This document shows positions 1 through 6,081 of a DNA stretch of 9,930 nucleotides, piece after piece. Every line of letters starts with the position of its first letter. Position 1 is the stretch's first letter. The notes beneath the pieces were generated by a model. That model ran no database searches and was not told the origin of the DNA. It saw nothing but the letters and a program-made list of their open reading frames with translations. The stretch comes from Bacillota bacterium (GTDB lineage Bacteria; Bacillota_E; Sulfobacillia; Sulfobacillales; Sulfobacillaceae), in assembly GCA_021820165.1 (NCBI GenBank), contig JAKADW010000053.1, positions 1 through 9,930 of the forward strand. The letters are read 5' to 3'. The position numbers and the translations under genes were made by a program.

Positions 1-1
1 A

Positions 2-55
2 CGTGAACGCCCCCTGTTGCCGATGGAGGAACGGGTTGTTCCTGGAGGAGGATAA
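2..55 (+). CDS. Possible 3' end of an upstream gene
   Basis: Reading in the frame that starts at base 2 gives an open stretch of 17 codons ending RVVPGGG, with a TAA at 53-55 that overlaps the mnmA ATG by one base (TAATG). Such an overlap is typical of translationally coupled genes and fits the tight packing seen elsewhere here. The fragment is too short to identify. A cysteine desulfurase or scaffold gene often precedes mnmA in Bacillota, but nothing in these codons proves that. An alternative is that the upstream gene ends at the TGA at 4-6 in another frame. Confidence 0.3.
   Translation, partial: RERPLLPMEERVVPGGG
27..43 (+). promoter_or_regulatory. Small hairpin just ahead of the mnmA ribosome binding site
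   Basis: AGGAAC (27-32) and GTTCCT (38-43) are perfectly complementary around a 5-base GGGTT loop. The hairpin ends directly before the GGAGGAGG ribosome binding site (44-51), which it leaves free. It may be chance, particularly if these bases are also codons of an upstream gene. Confidence 0.25.
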
Positions 56-1122
56 TGATGGGGAAAAAGACCGTAGTCGTAGGGTTAAGCGGCGGCGTCG
101 ATTCCTCGGCGGCCGCCGCTTTGTTATTAGAGCAGGGCTATGAGGTTATTGGGGTGACCATGCGGCATTTGCCTGCTGAGACCACCAACAGTTGCTGTGG
201 TCTGGAGGCAATCGTGGATGCCCGTCGGGTAGCTAAAAAACTAGGGATTCCGCACCATTTAGTGGATGTGGAACAGCCATTCTTTGAGCGCGTGATCGCG
301 CCGTTCGAAGAAGCCTATTTGGCTGGCCAGACGCCGAATCCTTGCGCGCTCTGTAATCGTCACATTAAGTTTGGGGCCATGTGGGATTGGGCAAAATCTA
401 AGGGAGCGGATTTTTTGGCCACGGGTCACTATGTGCGCGTGGAAGAAGCGCAGGGGCAGTTCTTCTTAAAGCGCGGGGTGGATCTGAAAAAAGATCAGAG
501 CTACCTCATGTACACTATGGGGCAAGAGGATTTGCGCCATTTGCTCTTTCCACTGGGGGGCCTCACCAAGGCGGAGAGTCGCCAGGTGGCTGAGACGCGA
601 GGACTGGTGACGGCTCACAAGCCGGATAGTCAAGAGCTCTGTTTCGTGCCCAAGAATGACTACCAGGGCTACTTGAAGAGTCGGCGACCCGAGGCCCAAA
701 TTCCCGGGGCGATCGTGGATACCCGTGGGGATGTGGTGGGCGAGCATCAAGGGGTGGCCTTTTACACCGTGGGCCAGCGGCGAGGCTTGGGCCTCACGAC
801 AGCCGAGCCGCGCTATGTGGTCGGGATAGATGCGGGGCGTAACCAGGTGATTGTGGGCTCCCGCGAGCAGGCGGAAAGTCTCGTCTGCCAGGTGCGCGAG
901 GTTAACTATGTGGCAGGCGGGGTGCCGGAGATTTCCTTGTCCGGGCAGGCTAAGGTTCGCTATAACATGGAGCCTCAAGCGGCGCGCTGGGTCCCTCGCG
1001 GATACCAAGCCGAGGTGCGCTTTGAGAACCCTCAGTGGGCTATTAGCCCGGGGCAGGTAGCGGTGTTATATCAAGGCGATGTACTTGTGGCGGGAGGGAA
1101 GATTCAGCCAGCCTCCCGCTAG
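55..1122 (+). CDS. mnmA: tRNA-specific 2-thiouridylase MnmA (TrmU)
   Basis: Cytoplasmic enzyme that activates the C2 oxygen of U34 in tRNA-Lys, -Glu and -Gln by adenylation and replaces it with sulfur delivered by a cysteine desulfurase. At 355 residues the length is normal. The PP-loop ATP motif SGGVDSS lies at residues 12-18. The first catalytic cysteine region is TPNPCALCN (C97 and C100) and the second is DSQELCF (C196). YTVGQRRGLG (237-246) and the C-terminal beta-barrel domains follow. The spacing gives a C97-x-x-C100 plus C196 set; E. coli has an Asp where C97 stands, and iron-sulfur binding has been proposed for such enzymes. Ribosome binding site GGAGGAGG lies at 44-51. Tandem ATGs occur at 55 and 58, and the one at 58 has slightly better spacing from the end of that site. 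The gene is followed after 9 bases by the PRC-barrel gene. Confidence 0.97.
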   Translation: MMGKKTVVVGLSGGVDSSAAAALLLEQGYEVIGVTMRHLPAETTNSCCGLEAIVDARRVAKKLGIPHHLVDVEQPFFERVIAPFEEAYLAGQTPNPCALCNRHIKFGAMWDWAKSKGADFLATGHYVRVEEAQGQFFLKRGVDLKKDQSYLMYTMGQEDLRHLLFPLGGLTKAESRQVAETRGLVTAHKPDSQELCFVPKNDYQGYLKSRRPEAQIPGAIVDTRGDVVGEHQGVAFYTVGQRRGLGLTTAEPRYVVGIDAGRNQVIVGSREQAESLVCQVREVNYVAGGVPEISLSGQAKVRYNMEPQAARWVPRGYQAEVRFENPQWAISPGQVAVLYQGDVLVAGGKIQPASR

Positions 1123-1127
1123 GGAGG
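1112..1127 (+). promoter_or_regulatory. Hairpin burying the ribosome binding site of the PRC-barrel gene
   Basis: CCTCCC (1112-1117) pairs perfectly with GGGAGG (1122-1127) across a 4-base GCTA loop. The right arm is the ribosome binding site for the start at 1132. The loop and left arm are the last codons of mnmA, whose TAG is at 1120-1122. A ribosome finishing mnmA would open the stem, so this looks like a translational coupling device. A second GGGAGG at 1092-1097 could compete for the same CCTCCC. Confidence 0.4.
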
Positions 1128-1131
1128 ACAG

Positions 1132-1626
1132 ATGCTGAGTGCTTGGCATATTATTCACCTGCCCGTCAAGATAAACGGGCGTCGACAGGATCGACGGTTG
1201 GTTGAAGGCCTTATCGTGTCGTGGGCAGAGTCGCGGATCGAAGGGTTCGTGCTTACCCCACGGCTTTTTTCTGCCTGCTTCGTACCCGCCGACGAGAAGT
1301 CCGTGGGAGTCACCGCGATGGGACTAGACGTCTTTCGCCCGGCAGTTCTAGAGCGCCGGGCGCGACGGTGGCATAAGTCCACCATGCGGGAGCAAGCACG
1401 AATGCGAAACCGGCCCGTGGTCGATCAGTGGGGGCGGCTTCACGGTCGATTTAAGGATGTCATTTTCGATGAGAAAAGCTTTCGGGTGACGGCGCTGGTG
1501 GTCTCCGGGGGGGTGGTGGGGGATCTGTTGTCGGGGGCGGTACTGGTTCCCATCGCCGAGGTCACTGAGATTGGGGCAGAGGCGATTAAAATATATGCGC
1601 CTGGGGAACCCTTCTCAATGAGATGA
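1132..1626 (+). CDS. PRC-barrel domain protein (YrrD-like)
   Basis: A 164-residue soluble protein with two PRC-barrel-like halves. The C-terminal one (about residues 93-156) is clear: NRPVVDQWGRLHGRFKDVIF, then a strand-rich stretch, a glycine-rich turn and VPIAEVTEIGAEAIKIY. The N-terminal one (about 8-68) is more degenerate but follows the same strand order, ending VGVTAMGLDVF. PRC-barrels are small beta-barrels found in RimM and photosynthetic reaction centre H subunits; the function of stand-alone bacterial versions is not settled. The position after mnmA and before a yrrI-like transporter matches B. subtilis yrrD as I recall it. The ATG at 1132 has GGGAGG 4 bases upstream. Its TGA (1624-1626) overlaps an ATG at 1623, but the next gene more likely starts at 1644. 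Confidence 0.8.
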   Translation: MLSAWHIIHLPVKINGRRQDRRLVEGLIVSWAESRIEGFVLTPRLFSACFVPADEKSVGVTAMGLDVFRPAVLERRARRWHKSTMREQARMRNRPVVDQWGRLHGRFKDVIFDEKSFRVTALVVSGGVVGDLLSGAVLVPIAEVTEIGAEAIKIYAPGEPFSMR

Positions 1627-1643
1627 AGAAGGGGGAGTGCCGA

Positions 1644-1835
1644 ATGGACAAAGATCCACTGTGCCCCGCCTGCGAGGGACGAAACGTGGGCCGTGTGGGC
1701 ACCGGGCAATTTTACTGTTGGGACTGCTATATTGAGTTCTCGCTGAGCCATAAAGGTGTTCGCATGTATCGGGTGGAGTTGGACGGCGAACTCTCCCGCA
1801 TCGAGCCAGAAGGCCTGGAAGGGGTAGTCTCATGA
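1644..1835 (+). CDS. Small zinc-ribbon protein, function unknown
   Basis: A 63-residue protein with CPAC (C7, C10) and CWDC (C25, C28), two CxxC knuckles 14 residues apart, as expected for a zinc ribbon. The first knuckle is followed by VGRVGTGQFY, and the C-terminal half is acidic and not recognisable. I chose the ATG at 1644 because GGGGGAG (1631-1637) sits 6 bases upstream. An in-frame ATG at 1623, overlapping the previous stop as ATGA, would add MKKGECR but has no good ribosome binding site. The stop (TGA 1833-1835) overlaps the next ATG. A small gene also occurs at this place in B. subtilis (yrzR, from memory), so this is probably a conserved member of the cluster. Its ligand or partner is unknown. 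Confidence 0.7.
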   Translation: MDKDPLCPACEGRNVGRVGTGQFYCWDCYIEFSLSHKGVRMYRVELDGELSRIEPEGLEGVVS

Positions 1836-2023
1836 AACGATATGTGTCCGGAATGGTGACGGGAACGTTAATGGGCGCGGTGATGGCAGGATTCTGGTTA
1901 TTGCGGAGAAGCCGAAAACCTGGGCTTTTAAGGCGGGCGCGCCACATGGCGCCCACGGCCTACCGGGTCGCGAAGTTTGGCGGAAATCGGTTGGTCCACT
2001 TGGCGAAGCGGCGCCTGAGCTAA
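1832..2023 (+). CDS. Small single-helix membrane protein, function unknown
   Basis: A 63-residue protein whose N-terminal segment (about residues 5-24, GMVTGTLMGAVMAGFWLL) is hydrophobic with glycines at regular spacing, so it looks like one membrane helix that could pack tightly. The rest is strongly basic (RRSRK, RRAR, KRR), which predicts a cytoplasmic tail able to touch membrane lipid or nucleic acid. The ATG overlaps the previous stop as ATGA, and GGAAGGGG (1817-1824) lies 7 bases upstream. Only one base separates its TAA from the transporter ATG. No family is recognised. Tight coupling on both sides argues that it is a real gene and not chance. Confidence 0.6.
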   Translation: MKRYVSGMVTGTLMGAVMAGFWLLRRSRKPGLLRRARHMAPTAYRVAKFGGNRLVHLAKRRLS

Positions 2024-2024
2024 C

Positions 2025-3107
2025 ATGCCGCTTTCGACTCCCGAGAGACGAAGCCCTCGGCGTTGGTATCGCTGGGGGCTTCTGGTTGTATGCTTGGCGG
2101 CTCTTCTTTGGTTGTTCATGGTTGTTGAGGGCATCTTGCTGCCTTTTGTGCTGGCGTTTGTCCTCGCCTACCTCATGGCGCCCTTGGTTGACGTGATGGC
2201 TCGTCATGGTCTCGGCCGGGTTGTGTCGATTCTTTTGGTGTACGCGCTCATAGCGTTGGTGATCGCCGGTGCGGTGATCTATATGGTGCCGGTGCTGCTG
2301 CAAGAGAGCGTCCATTTGATTAAATATGTTCCCTCGTTGGCCCAAGGCGTGCAAACGACCTGGGATTATTGGCTTCACCGTTTTCACCAGCAGCCGATGC
2401 CCCCGGCGATTCGTCGTGCCATTACGGGAACCGGCAAGCACCTACAAGGCCGCCTCCTGACCGGATTGAAAGGGCTGTTGCACACGGTATTTGGGCTGGT
2501 TCCAGGCGTTCTTTCGGTGATTATCGCGCCCGTCCTGGCGTTTTACGTGCTGAAGGATCTCGACCGCATTCGGGCCCGATTTTGGTCGCTCGTCCCTGTT
2601 AATTGGCACGGATCGGTGTACAAGTTAGGGTTCGATGTCGATCGGGCGTTGAACGGCTATATTCGTGGCCAATTGATGGTGGCGTTAGTGGTGGGGCTCT
2701 TGTCCACCCTGTGGATGTTTATCCTCGGTATTCCCTTCGCCTTATTGATTGGCGCGGTGGCGGCAGTGACCGACGTGATTCCTTACGTTGGCCCTATCGC
2801 GGGTGCCGTTCCGGCCGTTTTGCTGGGGTTGACCCGATCACCATGGACATCGCTTTATGCGGCCATTGGATTTGTGGTGATCCACCAGTTGGAAGGCACC
2901 GTGATTTCCCCGAAAGTCGTCGGTGAGTCCGTGGGGCTCCATCCGCTGGTGGTGATTTTTGCCATCTTTGCCGGGGGTGAAGTGGCGGGATTCGCCGGGC
3001 TCTTGATTGGGGTCCCGGTGGCCGCCGTGATCAAAGTCGTGGTGACGCACCTCTACCGGCGGTTTACCGTTCCCCTTGACCATCATTCCACGCCATCGGT
3101 ACAATAA
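2025..3107 (+). CDS. AI-2E family transporter (YrrI-like membrane protein)
   Basis: A 360-residue integral membrane protein of the AI-2E transporter family (formerly UPF0118), probably with eight helices. N-terminal helices lie at about 15-35, 38-58 and 66-90, followed by a soluble amphipathic region at about 95-155 and then further helices. Family signatures are present: YIRGQ (212-216), DVIPYVGPIAG (250-260), and HQLEGTVISPKVVGESVGLHP (287-307) followed by GVPVAAVIK (329-337). Members have been linked to autoinducer-2 export and, in other branches, to Na+/H+ exchange, so the substrate cannot be assigned. The ATG lies one base after the previous stop and has only a weak ribosome binding site, so translation probably depends on coupling. 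The end of the gene carries the alaS promoter. A yrrI-like gene before alaS matches B. subtilis. Confidence 0.9.
   Translation: MPLSTPERRSPRRWYRWGLLVVCLAALLWLFMVVEGILLPFVLAFVLAYLMAPLVDVMARHGLGRVVSILLVYALIALVIAGAVIYMVPVLLQESVHLIKYVPSLAQGVQTTWDYWLHRFHQQPMPPAIRRAITGTGKHLQGRLLTGLKGLLHTVFGLVPGVLSVIIAPVLAFYVLKDLDRIRARFWSLVPVNWHGSVYKLGFDVDRALNGYIRGQLMVALVVGLLSTLWMFILGIPFALLIGAVAAVTDVIPYVGPIAGAVPAVLLGLTRSPWTSLYAAIGFVVIHQLEGTVISPKVVGESVGLHPLVVIFAIFAGGEVAGFAGLLIGVPVAAVIKVVVTHLYRRFTVPLDHHSTPSVQ
3076..3105 (+). promoter_or_regulatory. Predicted SigA-type promoter for alaS
   Basis: TTGACC (3076-3081) and TACAAT (3100-3105) each match the -35 and -10 consensus at five of six positions and are separated by 18 bases. 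The -10 box touches the TAA of the transporter gene (3105-3107). Transcription would start near 3112, giving a leader of about 27 bases to the GTG at 3139. That is too short for a T-box riboswitch. Confidence 0.6.
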
Positions 3108-3138
3108 GGCATTATGCGGACAGAGGGAGGCGCCCTGG

Positions 3139-5754
3139 GTGCAGGCAGCCGTGATTCGGCAGAAATTTTTACGATTTTTTGAGGAGCATGGGCATCAGGT
3201 GGTGCCGAGTTCGCCAATCGTTCCCGCTGGCGATCCGACCTTGTTGTTTACCGCCGCAGGCATGGTGCAATTTAAAGATGTCTTTTTGGGTGTCGAACAG
3301 CGCTCCTATCGTCGGGCGGTTAGTGTGCAGAAATGTCTTCGGGCAGGGGGCAAGCACAACGACCTCGACCAAGTGGGTATGACCGCACGTCATCAAACCT
3401 TTTTTGAGATGTTGGGCAACTTTTCCTTTGGTGACTATTTTAAGCGGGACGCCATACGTCTGGCGTGGTCCTTTTTGTTGGAGGAGCTTAAGCTTGACTC
3501 TGAGGCACTGTGGGTCACGGTTTTTGAAACGGATGACGAGGCCTATGACCTCTGGAGGGAGGTTGCCGGGGTTCCCCCTGAACGGATCGTGCGGATGGGA
3601 GCCAAGGATAATTTTTGGGCGATGGGGGATACGGGACCCTGTGGTCCTTGCAGCGAGATTTATGTGGATCGGGGGGCCCCGTATGCCTGCGGTCCGGATT
3701 GCGGACTCGGGCAGTGTGAGTGCGACCGTTTCTGCGAAATTTGGAATTTGGTGTTCATGCAATATGAGCGAGACGATAGCGGGACACTCACGCCGCTACC
3801 GAGACCGAGTATCGATACCGGCATGGGACTGGAGCGGGTGGCCGCATACATGCAAGGGGTGGAATCGAACTTTGACACCGACCTTTTGCGGCCACTGATT
3901 GGTGCTGTGGAAACGCTGTCAGGCCAATCGTATTCGCGTGGGCATGAGGGAATGCCATTTCGCGTGATTGCCGACCATATCCGCGCCATCAGCTTTTTGC
4001 TTGCCGAGGGTGTGTCGTTTAGCAATGAAGGACGCGGTTACGTCATGCGCCGCATTTTACGCCGGGCGATGCGCTACGGCATGAAATTAGGCTTCGATCG
4101 ACCATTTTTGTATCGCTTGGTTCCGGAGGTCGGCCGGGTGATGGGTGCCGCCTATCCTGAGGTCGTGAACGGTCAGGATGCCATTCAAGGATTTGTGGAG
4201 CAAGAAGAGAACAAGTTTCTTGCCACGCTGTCTCTAGGCCTACGTGTGTTAGAGGAGGAGCTCGACCGGATTCCCACCGGCGGCATGTTGTCGGGGGCCG
4301 AAGCCTTTAAACTGTACGACACCTTTGGATTTCCCCTCGACTTGACGCGCGATGCGGCGCTGGAACGGGGAATTGGGGTTGATGAGGCGGCATTTGAGCA
4401 ATTAATGGACGAGCAACGACAGCGCGCGCGCCACAATCGTGCCTCTATGGTGGGAGTTCTGCCCGATATGGGGGCGTCGGAATTTGTCGGCTACGACACG
4501 CTCCGGCTAGACGGCGAGCCATTGGGGAACCTTTACGTTGATCGGGACGGCGTGGAACGGTTAGAGGCAGGTGTGTCTGGGTGGGTTCATTGTGCCAGAA
4601 CACCGTTTTATCCTGAAGGAGGAGGGCAGGTCGGCGATGTGGGCACGATCCGAACGGCGACCGGGAAGGCCGGAGTTCTCGACACGAAGAAGGTAGGTCT
4701 ATCCATCTACCAACTGGTTGAGGTCGCTGAGGGCTACCTGGCGAGAGGACAAGAAGCGGTCTTGGAGGTGGACGAGCCGAGGCGACTGGGAGCCATGCGG
4801 AACCACACCGGTACGCACCTCTTGCATGCGGCGCTCCGTGAAGTGTTGGGATCCGGTGTTCGTCAGACTGGTTCCTTGGTGGCTCCCGACCGCCTTCGCT
4901 TTGACTTTTCCTACCCGAATGCATTAGCGGCGGACCAAATACAGAAAATCGAGAACCTGGTCAATCATTGGGTGCTGAGCGATATCCCGGTGAGCGTCGA
5001 TTTTTTGTCTAAAGACGAAGCCTTAAAGCGTGGTGCGCTAGCCTTTTTTGGCGACAAGTACGGCGAGACGGTGCGGGTCATCCAGGTGCCGGGCGCCAGT
5101 CAGGAACTTTGTGGGGGCACGCATTGTCGTAGTACGGGGCAAATCGGTTTGTTTGCGATCGTGGAAGAGTCGTCAGTAGGTGGCGGCTCGCGGCGTATTG
5201 AGGCGGTCACGGGGCTCAACTCGCTTGCGTATGTCCGCCGTCAACGCGAGCTATTAGGCGCTCTTCAGCAAGCCCTGCCTGGGACTCCGGAAGAGCAGTT
5301 GGTGAGCCGCGTGGAAGCCTTGCAGGAGGAAGTCAAGCGGTTGGAGGCCGTGCGACTCGAGGAAGAACGTCGTCAACGCGAACAAATCGGCCGCCAATTA
5401 GCCGGTGAGGCCACCCCTATTGGATCATTGAAGTTTTTGGTGGCGGAAGTATCCTGCGACTCGCCGGAGGCTTTGCGCGAGGTACTGGATGGGGCGAAGC
5501 CGTCTATCGATGGTGCAATTTTGGCTGCGCGCCATGGGGAGCGTGCGTCGCTGCTGGTGTACTTCGGAGAGCGGGTACGCGAACGCGGCCATCAGGCCCG
5601 GCAGTTGGTGAAACCGCTTAGCGCCATTATCGGCGGGGGAGGTGGAGGCCGCGAAGATTTGGCTCAGGCCGGCGGCAAGAAGCCGGATGAAGTGCCGGCC
5701 CTTCTACGAGAGGCTCAACTGTGGGTGGACAAAACATTGGGTGCGGCAGGATAA
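3139..5754 (+). CDS. alaS: Alanyl-tRNA synthetase
   Basis: Charges tRNA-Ala with alanine and hydrolyses mis-acylated Ser- or Gly-tRNA. From the chosen start the protein is 871 residues (E. coli about 876). The class II catalytic core opens with IRQKFLRFFEEHGH and VPSSPIVP (22-29), and includes TGPCGPCSEIY and DTGMGLERV. The editing domain carries zinc-type ligands in HTGTH (H556, H560) and CGGTH (C658, H662). A coiled coil (about 714-754) leads to the DHHA1-type C-terminal domain with a six-glycine run (832-837). A cysteine cluster at C184, C188, C193, C195 and C199, inside the core, resembles an insertion common in Gram-positive AlaRS. I chose GTG 3139 because GAGGGAGG (3123-3130) lies 8 bases upstream. 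Starting at the ATG at 3076 would translate through the promoter and overlap the transporter gene. Followed by ireB after 48 bases. Confidence 0.97.
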   Translation: MQAAVIRQKFLRFFEEHGHQVVPSSPIVPAGDPTLLFTAAGMVQFKDVFLGVEQRSYRRAVSVQKCLRAGGKHNDLDQVGMTARHQTFFEMLGNFSFGDYFKRDAIRLAWSFLLEELKLDSEALWVTVFETDDEAYDLWREVAGVPPERIVRMGAKDNFWAMGDTGPCGPCSEIYVDRGAPYACGPDCGLGQCECDRFCEIWNLVFMQYERDDSGTLTPLPRPSIDTGMGLERVAAYMQGVESNFDTDLLRPLIGAVETLSGQSYSRGHEGMPFRVIADHIRAISFLLAEGVSFSNEGRGYVMRRILRRAMRYGMKLGFDRPFLYRLVPEVGRVMGAAYPEVVNGQDAIQGFVEQEENKFLATLSLGLRVLEEELDRIPTGGMLSGAEAFKLYDTFGFPLDLTRDAALERGIGVDEAAFEQLMDEQRQRARHNRASMVGVLPDMGASEFVGYDTLRLDGEPLGNLYVDRDGVERLEAGVSGWVHCARTPFYPEGGGQVGDVGTIRTATGKAGVLDTKKVGLSIYQLVEVAEGYLARGQEAVLEVDEPRRLGAMRNHTGTHLLHAALREVLGSGVRQTGSLVAPDRLRFDFSYPNALAADQIQKIENLVNHWVLSDIPVSVDFLSKDEALKRGALAFFGDKYGETVRVIQVPGASQELCGGTHCRSTGQIGLFAIVEESSVGGGSRRIEAVTGLNSLAYVRRQRELLGALQQALPGTPEEQLVSRVEALQEEVKRLEAVRLEEERRQREQIGRQLAGEATPIGSLKFLVAEVSCDSPEALREVLDGAKPSIDGAILAARHGERASLLVYFGERVRERGHQARQLVKPLSAIIGGGGGGREDLAQAGGKKPDEVPALLREAQLWVDKTLGAAG

Positions 5755-5755
5755 T
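5726..5755 (+). promoter_or_regulatory. Candidate SigA-type promoter for ireB-ruvX
   Basis: TGGACA (5726-5731) and GATAAT (5750-5755) each match the consensus boxes at five of six positions with an 18-base spacer. As at alaS, the -10 box overlaps the stop codon of the preceding gene. Transcription would begin near 5762, about 40 bases before the ireB ATG. This would allow ireB and the downstream envelope genes to be transcribed apart from alaS. Confidence 0.45.
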
Positions 5756-5802
5756 TTAGGAACAACCGCGAAGAAGGGGACCCAGAGGAGAAAGGATGTG
5801 GG

Positions 5803-6081
5803 ATGATGAGTATGTCGGACGAAACCCGGCGTCTCGGCGATTACCACGACCAAGAAAAAGAGGCCGACATGGTCCTGCGCGAAGTCTATGGGGCGCTTAA
5901 GGCGAAAGGATATAACCCCATCAGCCAGCTAGTGGGATACTTGCTATCCGGCGATCCCGCCTACATCACCAGCCACCTGGGCGCCCGCAACATGATCCGG
6001 CGCCTGGAACGTGATGAGCTTTTGGAAGAATTGTTGCGCCATTATGTCCGGCACCTGGAGATTACCTCCACGGATGGCTGA
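5803..6081 (+). CDS. ireB: IreB family regulatory phosphoprotein (UPF0297, YrzL)
   Basis: A small cytoplasmic protein, 92 residues from the first ATG, close to the usual 84-90. Signature blocks are [31 protein letters not shown] and [21 protein letters not shown]. In Enterococcus faecalis, IreB is phosphorylated on N-terminal threonines by the PASTA kinase IreK and tunes cephalosporin resistance and envelope stress. Here the conserved DET threonine is T8, and a serine (S5) sits at the place of the other reported site. Starts at 5803, 5806 and 5812 are all in frame. The last gives MSDET, nearest the family norm, while the purine-rich site at 5785-5795 is best spaced for 5803 or 5806. The end overlaps ruvX by 8 bases. 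The order alaS-ireB-ruvX is conserved in Bacillota. Confidence 0.93.
   Translation: MMSMSDETRRLGDYHDQEKEADMVLREVYGALKAKGYNPISQLVGYLLSGDPAYITSHLGARNMIRRLERDELLEELLRHYVRHLEITSTDG
6056..6070 (+). promoter_or_regulatory. Small hairpin over the ruvX ribosome binding site
   Basis: TGGAG (6056-6060) pairs with CTCCA (6066-6070) around a 5-base loop, inside the last codons of ireB. GGAG is the only plausible ribosome binding site for the ruvX ATG at 6074 and is 13 bases away, so ruvX probably relies on ribosomes arriving from ireB. A five-pair stem may be chance. Confidence 0.25.

Noticed and set aside
1830..2441. Open frame of 203 codons on the - strand
   Set aside because: It covers the small membrane gene and the start of the transporter, both well supported on the + strand; the product is a basic, His/Gln/Arg-rich shadow.
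3076..3138. Start of alaS at the ATG at 3076
   Set aside because: It would overlap the transporter gene, translate through a good promoter and add residues not seen in AlaRS; GTG 3139 has a well-spaced GAGGGAGG site.
3108..3138. T-box riboswitch for alaS
   Set aside because: The gap is only 31 bases and the predicted leader about 27, far too short for a T-box.
34..5767. Reverse-complement 10-base match between 34-43 and 5758-5767
   Set aside because: Matches of 10 bases are expected by chance many times in a window of this size, and the two sites share no clear role.
6011..6073. N-terminal extension of RuvX starting at 6011
   Set aside because: These codons lie inside ireB in another frame and do not resemble any RuvX N-terminus; 6074 gives the family start.
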